DNA from: Pilibacter termitis
Lineage (GTDB): Bacteria; Bacillota; Bacilli; Lactobacillales; Streptococcaceae
Assembly: GCF_900167335.1 (NCBI RefSeq)
Contig: NZ_FUXI01000003.1
Span: forward strand, 62,001 to 126,000
Reading direction: 5' to 3'
Length of the DNA stretch: 64,000 nucleotides
Positions 24,437-33,577 of this stretch are shown piece by piece (position 1 is the stretch's first letter; each line of letters opens with the position of its first letter). Made by a program: the position numbers and the translations under genes. Under the pieces are notes generated by a model that made no database searches, had not been told where the DNA came from, and worked only from the letters and a program-made list of their open reading frames with translations.

Positions 24437-26777
24437 AAAAGAATCTTCGTCTACTGTCAATAAAAAACGCACACAACGTTTGCTTAAACAAGCCAATCCA
24501 AACGTAGGGGATGGGATTTATTACACCAGCCAATTTGAAACTGGGTTGATGCACATTGTGGAGAAGGAATATTCCAGAATGTACCGCATTGGCGAGCTAG
24601 ATTATGAAATTTCGACAGAGGAGAATCAAATTCAAACCGTCTTAGGGTATGCAGAGGGATTGAATAGTATTGACCGCAATAGTCGATATCAACTCTTTGT
24701 TCAACAAAAGAGAGTGCCAACCAATTTTTTAAAAGATATTTTACTCGCTTATCAAGGCGATACGTATGACGATTTGCGAGAAGAAATGAATGAGATTATC
24801 GAAAGCAAATATCAAAAAGACCAACGAAATTTCACGAATGACAAATATGTGGTCTTTACGACAAAAGCACGAGATGAGAAAGCCGCAGAAGCAGCGTTAG
24901 CACGCTTGAAAGAAAACTTTATCAATTCCTTTGGGAAACATTCGTTAAACTTGCAAATGGAGGAAATGGAGGGAGTGGAACGGTTGAAAACGATGAGCGG
25001 ACTTCTTCGTCCGACTTCATTTTTCTCTATGAGTTATCGAGATATGGCGTTAGCAGGTCTTTCTTCTAAGGCGTTCATCGCTCCGAACCGTCTAGCTTTT
25101 CCGAGAACGAAAAACTATTTTCGTTTGGGCGAACGATTTGGAGCGGTTCTCTACATTCGGCAATATCCAAAGTATTTAGAAGACCGTTTAATCAAAGAAT
25201 TGCGAGCCACAGGGCGAGAATTTGCGATTAGTATTCATGCGAAACCCTATGATATGACAGAGGCTCGGAAGAATATTCAATCCACCCGAGCACTCAATAA
25301 TATTGAACTCTCGAAACAATACAAAGACTCCCTTCACCTTCCGGATGATTTGATGACTGGAAATGCGTTTGAGATCAATTATTCTGCAAAAAGTTTAATG
25401 GAGGAAATCAAGGATAACGGACAAAAACTATTCTCAGGTATTTTCACAGTCTTTCTCTCTGAAGAAAGCGAACAGGAACTGGAAGAAGCAATCAAAGAGA
25501 TCAAAGATGCAGGAAGTGCGTGGCAAGTAGAGTTTGAAGCAGTGAATGCTTACAAACAAGAGGCGTTGAACACGATTTTACCTATCGGCAAACCTTATTT
25601 AGATGTTGAAATGAATTATATGCGAGATATGACGACCAGCAATGTTGCCACCCACGTGCCGTTTTCCAATATTGAATTACAATCGCCCACAGGTCAATTT
25701 TACGGTCAAAATCAATTGACGAAAGGGATTATTACGGTTGACCGAAAAGAGGATTTAGATGCTCCGAGTGGCATTATTTTGGGAAGTTCAGGGTCTGGGA
25801 AATCAATGACGACCAAATGGGAAGTGTTTACTGCCTTTCTTCGTTACCCTGATAGAAAATTCATTATCGTTGATCCTGAAGGAGAGTACGTTGGGATTGG
25901 GAAGAAACTGGGGGCAGAAATCTTAGATATTCACACAGGAACGCACAATCATTTGAATATGCTTGGCATTACAGACAAACGATTGTTGAAAGATGAAGAC
26001 CAAAAGGTGGATTTGGTGTCAGAAAAAGCAAACCTGCTGACAGGATTGTTCAGAGAGTTGTTGGCTGACTTTGGCGATTTGGAGAAATCAATCGTTAGTC
26101 GTGTGACAAGAGAAACGTATAAGCGTTCCCTACCGATTGGTCAAATGCCCACGTTGAAAGAATGGCACAAAGTGCTGTTGGAACAACCAGAAGAACTTGC
26201 ACAACTATTGGCTGTGAAAATAGAGCCTTATACGATTGGGAGCCAAAATATTTTCGCTCATGAAACCAATATCGACCTTTCTTCACGTATGATTATTTTC
26301 AATATCAAACATTTAGATAAAGAATTGAAGTCGTTTGCTATGCGAGTGATTTTAGACCAAATTTGGAAACAAGTAGTAGAAAACCAGCACAAGACCACGA
26401 CCTTGTTGTATTTTGATGAATTGCAGTTGAATTTTAGGGAAGAATCCAGTGCAATTTGGTTTATGGAACTCTGGAGCCGAGTGAGGAAATATGGTTCTGT
26501 CCCAACAGGGATTACACAAGAGCCAACGATTTTGCTCAATTCGCAAGCAGGACGACAGTTGCTTTCCAATACGCATTTTATGATTTTATTGAAACAACAG
26601 CCAATTGTCTTAGACCGCTTAGGTGAGATTATCAAATTAACACCGAAATTGATTCAATATGTGACCAACAATCAAGCAGGAACAGGATTGATTGCCTCGG
26701 GTGGAGTCATTGTCCCATTTACCAACTTGATTCCAAAGCAAACCAAACTCTTTGAGTTGATGAATACAGATGCTTAG
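24396..26777 (+). CDS. prgJ: PrgJ, VirB4-family conjugation ATPase
   Basis: 793 residues. The N-terminal half is the VirB4 interaction domain. The ATPase half has Walker A GSSGSGKSMTTKWEVF near residue 468, FIIVDPEGEYVGIGKKLGAE, Walker B TTLLYFDELQLNF, and the late motif PTGITQEPTILLNSQAGRQLLSN. It energises the channel at the inner face of the membrane. The start at 24396 is chosen because GGAGG lies nine bases upstream, while the ATG at 24387 is on top of that site. All motifs are intact. Confidence 0.95.
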   Translation: MSLLLKKKSKSGRRKESSSTVNKKRTQRLLKQANPNVGDGIYYTSQFETGLMHIVEKEYSRMYRIGELDYEISTEENQIQTVLGYAEGLNSIDRNSRYQLFVQQKRVPTNFLKDILLAYQGDTYDDLREEMNEIIESKYQKDQRNFTNDKYVVFTTKARDEKAAEAALARLKENFINSFGKHSLNLQMEEMEGVERLKTMSGLLRPTSFFSMSYRDMALAGLSSKAFIAPNRLAFPRTKNYFRLGERFGAVLYIRQYPKYLEDRLIKELRATGREFAISIHAKPYDMTEARKNIQSTRALNNIELSKQYKDSLHLPDDLMTGNAFEINYSAKSLMEEIKDNGQKLFSGIFTVFLSEESEQELEEAIKEIKDAGSAWQVEFEAVNAYKQEALNTILPIGKPYLDVEMNYMRDMTTSNVATHVPFSNIELQSPTGQFYGQNQLTKGIITVDRKEDLDAPSGIILGSSGSGKSMTTKWEVFTAFLRYPDRKFIIVDPEGEYVGIGKKLGAEILDIHTGTHNHLNMLGITDKRLLKDEDQKVDLVSEKANLLTGLFRELLADFGDLEKSIVSRVTRETYKRSLPIGQMPTLKEWHKVLLEQPEELAQLLAVKIEPYTIGSQNIFAHETNIDLSSRMIIFNIKHLDKELKSFAMRVILDQIWKQVVENQHKTTTLLYFDELQLNFREESSAIWFMELWSRVRKYGSVPTGITQEPTILLNSQAGRQLLSNTHFMILLKQQPIVLDRLGEIIKLTPKLIQYVTNNQAGTGLIASGGVIVPFTNLIPKQTKLFELMNTDA

Positions 26778-26792
26778 ATAGGAGAGGGTTTC

Positions 26793-29393
26793 ATGGATAA
26801 AATGGATAAAAAGAGCTTTATCCAAAAAACAACGAAAAAAGAAATCAAATTGCGTGTCAAAGAAGGAATGGCAGCCAAATCCGTTGTCAAACCAAGAGCT
26901 GCACGACTTCAAAGCAAGAAAGAATACAAGCAAGCGAAGAAACACTACCAGTTGAGAAGAAAGAACGCACGGTATTTGAGGAAAAAAGAAACAACTTCTG
27001 GAGTAGCCGTAGAGGCTTTGACGAAAAAGCGAATGCTCGATGCAAAAGGGGACAAAACGGTCGCCAAGAAAGTGTTTCAAGCACATCAAAAAGCGGACCC
27101 TACCATGGTTCGGAACCAAGTCAAAGGCGAAGCGAAGTATCAGGCGAAAGCCAAAGCGGTTCAAACGATTGTCTTAGACCCCATGCACAAGGACGATACC
27201 TTAAATGAAGCAGTCGAAGCGTACCAACAAGGAAGAAGTGCGGTACATCGAGTGAAAACGGCAAAACATCTGGGGAAATCCAGTGTAAAGATTGTCGGAA
27301 AAGCAGGAAAGTCCACGTATGGTTTAGGCAATCGTTTGTTGAACTTCTCTATGGGCAACGGCTTTAAACGAACGCCTGAAGATTTTAAGTTGAAGAATCG
27401 AACAAAGCGGAGTATGCAAAAATGGAAAGCTCGAAGAAAAGCGATACAGGAGGCAAAAAAAGCTCAAAAAACCAGTGCTGTTCTGCGGTCAATGTTTCGA
27501 GGAGAAAAAGCAGTGGGAAAAGCTGCCAGTGTTCTCGCACAAAATCCTTTTGTTTTAGCGATTTTAGGGTTGTTGTTGTTCTTGTTTCTTATCCTTGGAG
27601 CTATTGCCGCCACCCCTCAGTCTGCAGTCATGCAAGACGAGATAGAATTAACCAAAACGTACAAGGCTTTTACAGAAGAAGATGCGAAAAACAGTGATGA
27701 GAACAACATTTTCTATACTGATTTTACGCAACCCCTGCTGTATATGAATTATCGCTATGAAGATTTCAAATTGAGTGATTTGGTGCCATGGCGTTTATCC
27801 ACTTTTGCAAGCTATGTCACGGAATTATGGGGAGATTTGAATGGGTGTAAACCTGAGTATAAATTTACTTCTATGGATAGTTTGGCAAAAGATAAAGGAA
27901 CTGCGTATCACTTATCTGAAGAGGACTATACAGAGTGGTCAGAGATAACGAAAGAAACGCAATTTCAAGCACTGGACGGGCAATTGTCGTTTCCTTTTCA
28001 AACAGAAGTCTTACCAATCGCAAGAAGATTTGGCTATGAACGAGAGGGCGAGAGTATTCAATTGGTGGAAAGTGTCTCTGTTGCGTTATCGCCAGGACAA
28101 GAATGTGTCGCTCCAATGGGTGGGGTATTGACCATTCCTGCTGAAAATACGTTTCTGATTACCAAAGAAAAAGATGCCAGACTTCGATTGAAGGGGATTG
28201 GCACAGGACGATTTCAAGGGAATGAAACGGTAACCGAAGGAAAAGGTTTAGGCAATGCGATAGGTGATCGCTTGCAAATCACGTATGAAAAATACGATGT
28301 TGAAAGTGATAAGTGGCAAAAGGTCAATCCTGCCTTTTATTTTCCCAAAGTGACCTATATGCAAGTGACTTCTTTGGGGAATAGTGATTTTTCTCCGCAA
28401 AAAGATATGGCAGATCGAGCGAAAACCATTTATGATTTTTTAATGAAAAAAGGGTATACCCGACAAGGAATTTGTGCGATTTTAGGAAATTTCCAAATCG
28501 AGAGTTCGATTAATCCTAAGCGGGCAGAGGGGGATTATCTCAAACCTCCAGTTGGAGCAAGTGGCAACTGTTGGGACGATGACAATTGGTTGAATATGGG
28601 AAATAATGAAATTTACGGAGGCAAGTTTCCTTTAATCATTCATCGAGGAATTGGGTTAGGACAATGGACGGATACAGCAGACGGTTCAACACGTGGCACG
28701 ATGTTAAGAAATTATGCGAAAAGCAAAAATAAGAAATGGTATGACCTAGAGCTACAATTAGATTTCATGTTGAATGGCGATACTCCTGCAAGTAAGACAA
28801 TGTTTGTCAACACCGTAGGAAGTAAGGTAGGCACGACCGTTCCTGAATTGACGACTTATTTCTTAACACATTGGGAGGGCAACCCAGGAGACAAGTTACA
28901 ACAACGGATTCAAGCGGCACAGAACTGGTACAACTATTTTTCAGGAAGTGCGGCTGATTTGAATGGGACAAGCAAAGAGAATTTTGAGAAATACAAAGAC
29001 AAGATTGCTCCACTTCCGACCAATAAAGAAATGAAAGATGGTTGGGGAGGGAATGCGTATGCGTTAGGGAATTGTACGTGGTGGGTGTATAACCGAATGG
29101 CTCAGTTGGGCAAACACATTCATCCAACCATGGGGAATGCCAATCAGTGGGTGCAAAATTACGTCCAAACACCAGGAGCAAGATTAGTAAGCGAACCGAA
29201 ACGAGGAGATGCGATTATCTTTACGAATGGAGCGGCAGGAAGTCACCCAACATACGGACACGTGGCAATGGTGGAATACGTCAATTCTGATGGGAGCTTT
29301 TTAATCAGTGAAATGAACGTACAAGGAGCATATAGTATGGGGTGGCGTGTACTAACCAAACAACCCAACGAATACTTTATGCGAGTAGAATAA
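26793..29393 (+). CDS. prgK: PrgK-like wall hydrolase of the conjugation machine
   Basis: 866 residues. A long, very basic N-terminal region (about 1-245) precedes one span (VLAILGLLLFLFLILGAIAA-like, about 250-272). Outside lie three parts: a LytM-like region (about 390-520) without the metal-binding His/Asp set, hence probably inactive; a lysozyme/transglycosylase-type domain (ILGNFQIESSINPKRAEGDY, GIGLGQWTD, about 545-720); and a C-terminal CHAP domain (GNCTWWVYNRMAQLGK with the catalytic Cys, and YGHVAMVEYV with His). It opens peptidoglycan for DNA transfer. The same three-part plan with a degenerate LytM domain is known for PrgK of pCF10. Confidence 0.92.
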   Translation: MDKMDKKSFIQKTTKKEIKLRVKEGMAAKSVVKPRAARLQSKKEYKQAKKHYQLRRKNARYLRKKETTSGVAVEALTKKRMLDAKGDKTVAKKVFQAHQKADPTMVRNQVKGEAKYQAKAKAVQTIVLDPMHKDDTLNEAVEAYQQGRSAVHRVKTAKHLGKSSVKIVGKAGKSTYGLGNRLLNFSMGNGFKRTPEDFKLKNRTKRSMQKWKARRKAIQEAKKAQKTSAVLRSMFRGEKAVGKAASVLAQNPFVLAILGLLLFLFLILGAIAATPQSAVMQDEIELTKTYKAFTEEDAKNSDENNIFYTDFTQPLLYMNYRYEDFKLSDLVPWRLSTFASYVTELWGDLNGCKPEYKFTSMDSLAKDKGTAYHLSEEDYTEWSEITKETQFQALDGQLSFPFQTEVLPIARRFGYEREGESIQLVESVSVALSPGQECVAPMGGVLTIPAENTFLITKEKDARLRLKGIGTGRFQGNETVTEGKGLGNAIGDRLQITYEKYDVESDKWQKVNPAFYFPKVTYMQVTSLGNSDFSPQKDMADRAKTIYDFLMKKGYTRQGICAILGNFQIESSINPKRAEGDYLKPPVGASGNCWDDDNWLNMGNNEIYGGKFPLIIHRGIGLGQWTDTADGSTRGTMLRNYAKSKNKKWYDLELQLDFMLNGDTPASKTMFVNTVGSKVGTTVPELTTYFLTHWEGNPGDKLQQRIQAAQNWYNYFSGSAADLNGTSKENFEKYKDKIAPLPTNKEMKDGWGGNAYALGNCTWWVYNRMAQLGKHIHPTMGNANQWVQNYVQTPGARLVSEPKRGDAIIFTNGAAGSHPTYGHVAMVEYVNSDGSFLISEMNVQGAYSMGWRVLTKQPNEYFMRVE

Positions 29394-29421
29394 GAAAGAA
29401 GAACGGAGGGAAAAACGGACT

Positions 29422-30051
29422 ATGTATAATCAGGAAAAGATTCAAAAATACAAGAAAATGGGGTTCATCGGGTTGTTTTTCCTCATCCTTTTGCTTGGCT
29501 TAGGGGTGGGGATTACGATTGGGAGCAATCAAACTGCCTCGAAGTATCAACAAATGAAACAACCGAAAGTCGAAAAGAAAACCAATCTTCTATCTGAAGG
29601 AGAGGTAAAGAAATTTCTGATTGCCTATTATACGAAAAAAGATTTAGGCGAAAACAAGCACCGAATCGAACCCTTTATGACGACCAATATGTTTCAAGCG
29701 GAACAAGAGAGCGAACAACAACCTGTGAGCTTGGCGTATAAAGGCTATGTGGTGGATCAAGTGTTGACAGATGCTACGATTTATATTGATACGACCAATA
29801 TGATTGCGATTTGTGAAGTCAATTATAAAAATACACAACGGCAGAAAATAAACAACCCTGAAGGAGAATTGGTCAATCAACCGAATACCGAAACCATTCG
29901 ATTGACCTATAAAAAAGAAGGGAAAGCCTTTTTGGTCAACAAAATCGAACGAGTGACGTTGGTGTTGCCTACGTCCACCAATCGAAATTCGTATGTGAAA
30001 GCACCAGAGCCAACACAAAAAGACAAGGAAGAGGTGGAGAACAATGGATAA
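29422..30051 (+). CDS. prgL: PrgL-like, VirB8-fold T4SS component
   Basis: 209 residues: a short inside N-terminus, one span (GFIGLFFLILLLGLGVGITIG, about 14-34), and an outer domain of about 150 residues with an NTF2-like pattern (FLIAYYTKKDLGENKHRIEPFMT, then strands such as VDQVLTDATIYID and TETIRLTYKKEGKAFLVNKIE). VirB8-fold proteins scaffold the channel on the outer face. Position after PrgK and size agree with PrgL. The end overlaps the next gene by 8 bases. Confidence 0.85.
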   Translation: MYNQEKIQKYKKMGFIGLFFLILLLGLGVGITIGSNQTASKYQQMKQPKVEKKTNLLSEGEVKKFLIAYYTKKDLGENKHRIEPFMTTNMFQAEQESEQQPVSLAYKGYVVDQVLTDATIYIDTTNMIAICEVNYKNTQRQKINNPEGELVNQPNTETIRLTYKKEGKAFLVNKIERVTLVLPTSTNRNSYVKAPEPTQKDKEEVENNG

Positions 30052-30328
30052 ACTAAAGAAATTACAAGCTACTGCCACACGTTTAGAAAAGGAAATTGAA
30101 AAAAGCAAAGCCAATCTTTCAAAATTGCAATCGGGGATCAAGCAAAAACAAGATGAATTGTTGCGAGTGGAAGGCGAAATCTTTGCGACCATTCGTGTGG
30201 AAAGTGCCATGAACCGAGAAGAATTGGTGGAATACTTGCAGTCTGAAACAGCAGAGATGCACAGCACCAATGAAGATACAAGCGAAGACAGAAACGAGCA
30301 TGAATTAGTAGAAACGGAGGTAATTTAG
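30044..30328 (+). CDS. prgM: PrgM-like short coiled-coil protein
   Basis: 94 residues, starting inside the end of prgL. Residues about 1-55 are a continuous charged heptad helix (LKKLQATATRLEKEIEKSKANL, then IKQKQDELLRVEGEI); the tail is acidic. Its place and size match PrgM of pCF10, whose role is unknown. Two bases separate it from the following gene. Confidence 0.7.
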   Translation: MDKLKKLQATATRLEKEIEKSKANLSKLQSGIKQKQDELLRVEGEIFATIRVESAMNREELVEYLQSETAEMHSTNEDTSEDRNEHELVETEVI

Positions 30329-30329
30329 T

Positions 30330-31661
30330 ATGGGATTCTTTTCAAAAAAACAAGAGCGATTTGAATTGTTGCATGGAGTCAACGTGCAAGAAAGTCGTCT
30401 GCGTGATGCAGTGGATTTGATTAACTGGGCAGAAAAAGAAAATGCGATGGCAATGGAGTTGAATACGTCCTCTAGCGTGGTGGTGGTGAAATATAACCAT
30501 AAAGAGGAAATGGTGTATGGCATGAAGTTGACGTTCCCAATGGACGAAGACACCGATTTTGATGAATTGCTACAAGACTTCTATACCAAGAAACCAATTG
30601 ACTTTGACGAAACGATTTTAGAAAAGGCGACAATCGTTGAACCTGTTCAGCCGTCAAACGCCACTCCACCCATGCCTAGCGAGTTTCAACAATTGGCACA
30701 AAAAGGGCAAGAAAACTTGCAAGAAATTCCAGTAATGCCAGAAGAAACTCCTTCGCCAACACCAGAGCAACTTGCGTTAGAGAATATGCAAGCCCAATTT
30801 TTGGCACAACAAGAGGAAATGGCAGCGTTGAAAAAACAATTGGAAGAAAGAATCCCTACCCCTGCACCAGAAATTCCTGTTGCGATTCACCCCTCCGTTC
30901 CAATCGAAAAAACGGAACTGACTCAGAAAGTGGAAGAAACACAGCTCATTCCTTCAGTTTCTGAAATGGCGAATCTTTCCATTCCTCCCCTTGTGCGAGA
31001 GGAGGATTCTCAGCCGATTTCAGAGAAAAAAACAGAGGACACTCCACGAAATTCTCCTGTATCGTCCATTGCGGAAACAAGTTTTGATTTCTCGACAGAT
31101 GATGCCGTGCAAGATGTGTTGTTTATGGTGAAATCTGAATTTGACAAGGCTTTGTCTGATTTCATTACCAAAGAAACGTTGAAAATCGAAGAAGAAATCA
31201 AACAACTCGATAAACGTGAACAAATCGCTGCCGATATGACGAAACGCTTTGAGTCTGAAAAAGATGCAGCACTCCTAACGAAAAGTGCAGAATTGGTTAA
31301 GAAAAAAGAAACAGCCATTCAAGAAGAAAACAGGCGGCATGAAGAAACCATTCTACAAATCGAGGCAGACTTTACGATCCAACGCAAAGAGGCACTCGAA
31401 ACGATTCAAGTTGATTACCAAGCAAAATTAGAAGAAAAAATCGCAGCGGAATATCAACGTCAAACCGAGCAGTTAAAGCGTATCTTGCAAGGCAAAACAG
31501 ACGAGCTGCAACTCCGCCAGAAAACAATCAACGCAGGCTTGAAAAACAATTTCCAAGAAGTGTTGGCAACGTTTAATACAAAACACAATCAAGTCATTGA
31601 AAACGTAGAAAAGCGAAAAGAACCGATTGATTTTGTGGCACGGATGAAAAAGAGAGCATGA
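30330..31661 (+). CDS. PcfA-like coiled-coil protein
   Basis: 443 residues. The N-terminal 90 form a compact domain (FFSKKQERFELLHGVNVQES, VVVVKYNHKEEMVYGMKLTFP). A Pro/Glu-rich stretch follows (about 95-235), then a long charged coiled coil (about 245-435: KEEEIKQLDKREQIAADMTKRF-like repeats) and a basic end. No signal peptide or span. It ends the prg operon directly before the first fic promoter repeat. The name rests on position between prgM and pcfB/pcfC; the function is unknown. Confidence 0.6.
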   Translation: MGFFSKKQERFELLHGVNVQESRLRDAVDLINWAEKENAMAMELNTSSSVVVVKYNHKEEMVYGMKLTFPMDEDTDFDELLQDFYTKKPIDFDETILEKATIVEPVQPSNATPPMPSEFQQLAQKGQENLQEIPVMPEETPSPTPEQLALENMQAQFLAQQEEMAALKKQLEERIPTPAPEIPVAIHPSVPIEKTELTQKVEETQLIPSVSEMANLSIPPLVREEDSQPISEKKTEDTPRNSPVSSIAETSFDFSTDDAVQDVLFMVKSEFDKALSDFITKETLKIEEEIKQLDKREQIAADMTKRFESEKDAALLTKSAELVKKKETAIQEENRRHEETILQIEADFTIQRKEALETIQVDYQAKLEEKIAAEYQRQTEQLKRILQGKTDELQLRQKTINAGLKNNFQEVLATFNTKHNQVIENVEKRKEPIDFVARMKKRA

Positions 31662-31669
31662 GAGAAGTG

Positions 31670-31725
31670 AAGGAATCCTCTCGAATCTTCCTTTTGTGAT
31701 AAAATGGGAACAAGGGTTTAGAAAA
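31670..31725 (+). promoter_or_regulatory. 56-bp promoter-type repeat, copy 1 (upstream of fic1)
   Basis: It agrees with 32557-32612 at 53 of 56 positions (differences A/G, T/C, G/A). It contains GATAAAATGGG, a possible -10, near its centre and ends GGGTTTAGAAAA. It begins just inside the end of the preceding gene's intergenic space and lies 20 bases before the fic1 start. Conservation across the whole block suggests a promoter with an operator. Confidence 0.8.
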
Positions 31726-31745
31726 CGAAATCGAGGAGGTGCGAC

Positions 31746-32549
31746 ATGGACTTGATTACACGTATGCAAGAAGAAAGAGCTGGAAAAGTTCGTTCAATTT
31801 ATTATGTAACACAAATTGAGATGTCTTACAACTCCAACAAGATAGAAGGTTCAAGACTTTCTCAAGAACAAACAGAACAATTATTTGAAACGAAACAGTT
31901 TTTACCAAAAGCTGACGAACTCATAAAATTGGACGATGTGGTGGAAGCTGTCAATCATTTTCGGGCGTTTGATTCTATTTTAGACACGGTAGAAGAACCT
32001 CTTACATTCGACTATTTAAAAGAACTACACAAGATTTTAAAACGATTCACAAGTGATGAGGACAGTCCAGCACGTCCAGTTGGCGAGTTTAAGAAATATC
32101 AAAATGTTATTAGCAGTGCCACGCAAGAAGTGGAAACAACGAAACCTTCAGAAGTTGAATTTGAATTAGGTAACTTATTGCGAGACTACGAAAAAAATAG
32201 CGAAGATTATATTTTGACTTTAGAGGAAATCGTTGATTTTCATGTGCAATTTGAAAAGATTCATCCCTTTGCAGATGGAAATGGTCGTATAGGTCGTTTG
32301 TTGATGTTCAAAGAGTGCTTGAGAAATAATGTCATGCCTTTTATCTTAAATAACGACTATCGCCAATATTACTATCAAGGATTAAATGACTATCGAAAGG
32401 GCGAGAAAGAAAGATTATTAGATGTATTTGGAGCCTCTCAAGACAATTATCAGGCATTCCTTGAAAAAATGGAATTTGCAGGAGAGTTGAATCGTCATTT
32501 GAGAGAGACAAGTTATGAAAGAGATATGTATAGAGGGAAATCTCTATAA
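31746..32549 (+). CDS. Fic-domain protein 1 (class II, active motif intact)
   Basis: 267 residues. The catalytic motif near residue 176, IHPFADGNGRIGRLL, matches HxFx(D/E)GNGRxxR exactly, so transfer of AMP or a related group to target hydroxyls is expected. The N-terminal helix has SNKIEG (S-x-x-x-E-G), the autoinhibitory motif of class II Fic proteins. The C-terminus ends RDMYRGKSL, resembling the tails of several neighbours. GAGGAGG precedes the ATG. It sits inside the conjugation gene order and is a candidate protein cargo; it could also act in the host cell. Confidence 0.92.
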   Translation: MDLITRMQEERAGKVRSIYYVTQIEMSYNSNKIEGSRLSQEQTEQLFETKQFLPKADELIKLDDVVEAVNHFRAFDSILDTVEEPLTFDYLKELHKILKRFTSDEDSPARPVGEFKKYQNVISSATQEVETTKPSEVEFELGNLLRDYEKNSEDYILTLEEIVDFHVQFEKIHPFADGNGRIGRLLMFKECLRNNVMPFILNNDYRQYYYQGLNDYRKGEKERLLDVFGASQDNYQAFLEKMEFAGELNRHLRETSYERDMYRGKSL

Positions 32550-32556
32550 TTACACA

Positions 32557-32612
32557 AAGGAGTCCTCCCGAATCTTCCTTTTATGATAAAATGGGAACAA
32601 GGGTTTAGAAAA
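32557..32612 (+). promoter_or_regulatory. 56-bp promoter-type repeat, copy 2 (upstream of fic2)
   Basis: Second copy of the block at 31670-31725, in the same orientation, 25 bases before the fic2 start. The flanking bases and the two fic genes themselves are not similarly conserved, so the block is a shared control element rather than the edge of a recent gene duplication. Confidence 0.8.
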
Positions 32613-32637
32613 AATAACGAGAAATGAAGGTGGAAAT

Positions 32638-33468
32638 ATGTTTGCCTATGAAAAAGTAGATAGAGAGCTGGCGGTCTTTTCTGCCAAACGTTTATTGGTG
32701 GATACGATTTGGAAAAATGCGAATATCGAAATCTCCTCAGGAATTACCTTTCCTGAAACAATGGAAGTATTAAATGGGAAAGTACCAGGTTCTCTTGCTT
32801 TTGACGATGCCCTTGTGGTAAATAATTTAAAACGTGCATGGGAATTTTTGTTTGACCATTTAAATTCTCCTATTTCATGGCAAGTCATCAGCCAATACAA
32901 CAAAATATTGGGAGAGGGTGGACTGATTCACTCTGCTGGTTCTATCCGAAGTTACAACGTAAATATAAGTGGAACAAGTTATCGCCCACCTATGCCTGAG
33001 GTGGAGAACATTCTTGCCAAAATCGGAGAGTTAGATGCAATCAAAGACCCAGTCGAAAGAGGCTTATCTTATTTTTCAGAGGTCGCAAAATCTCAGTGGT
33101 TTAATGACGGAAACAAACGAACCGCCTCCATGATTGCCAATCACTACTTAATTCAACAAGGAGTGGGATTGTTCGCAATGGAAGTGACAGGACGAAATGA
33201 ATTTTTCACCGCTTTAATTCAGTATTACGAAACAGGGCAAAAAGAAGAATACCTTGAATTTTTATATGAACATTCATTTGAATTGTTGCCTTCAGGACTT
33301 ACACCCAACAAACTGACTCCTGAAGAAAGATTGGAATTGACTCAACAACACTCAAGCCCAAAGGAACCTCAGAATAAATTTGAAGAACGTGTGCAGCAGG
33401 CAGAACAAGACAGAAAAAATCAATCGTTTTCGATAGACCATGGCTTAAACAAAGGGCGTTCTATCTAA
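32638..33468 (+). CDS. Fic-domain protein 2 with Gln in place of the catalytic His
   Basis: 276 residues. The Fic helix reads SQWFNDGNKRTASMIAN (about 159-175): the His that normally opens the motif is Gln (CAG codon), while DGNKRT is kept. The flap strand region (GSIRSYNVNISGTSYRPPMPEVENIL) and overall fold are complete. No S-x-x-x-E-G inhibitory motif is evident in the N-terminal helix. The C-terminal 35 residues, NKFEERVQQAEQDRKNQ to NKGRSI, match the tail of AbiEii and others in this block. It may be inactive, regulatory or of altered chemistry. A strong terminator follows. Confidence 0.88.
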   Translation: MFAYEKVDRELAVFSAKRLLVDTIWKNANIEISSGITFPETMEVLNGKVPGSLAFDDALVVNNLKRAWEFLFDHLNSPISWQVISQYNKILGEGGLIHSAGSIRSYNVNISGTSYRPPMPEVENILAKIGELDAIKDPVERGLSYFSEVAKSQWFNDGNKRTASMIANHYLIQQGVGLFAMEVTGRNEFFTALIQYYETGQKEEYLEFLYEHSFELLPSGLTPNKLTPEERLELTQQHSSPKEPQNKFEERVQQAEQDRKNQSFSIDHGLNKGRSI

Positions 33469-33484
33469 AGCGAATCATTCAAGC

Positions 33485-33514
33485 AAAAGACAGGAATTGT
33501 TCCCTGTCTTTTTT
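33485..33514 (+). terminator. Terminator after fic2
   Basis: AAAAGACAGG pairs with CCTGTCTTTT (10 bp), followed by T, 17 bases after the stop codon. Confidence 0.9.
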
Positions 33515-33525
33515 GCATTTAAGAA

Positions 33526-33562
33526 AAAAGTAGAAAAAGAGAAAATTCTACTTTTCTACTTT
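33526..33562. repeat. Palindrome family P, degenerate copy 4
   Basis: AAAAGTAGAAAA (33526-33537) pairs with TTTTCTACTTT (33552-33562). Between them is the family core with one base lost in the left half (AAAAGAGAA-AA-TTCTACTTTT). It lies 16 bases before the pcfB start. Confidence 0.8.
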
Positions 33563-33577
33563 CAAAAGGAGGCAGAA

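Noticed and set aside
26793..27570. Basic N-terminal region of PrgK as a separate DNA-binding gene
   Set aside because: It is in frame and continuous with the membrane span and wall-hydrolase domains, as in related long-form proteins.
27960..28340. LytM-like part of PrgK taken as an active M23 peptidase
   Set aside because: The HxxxD and HxH metal ligands are missing, unlike the M23 protein at 7631.
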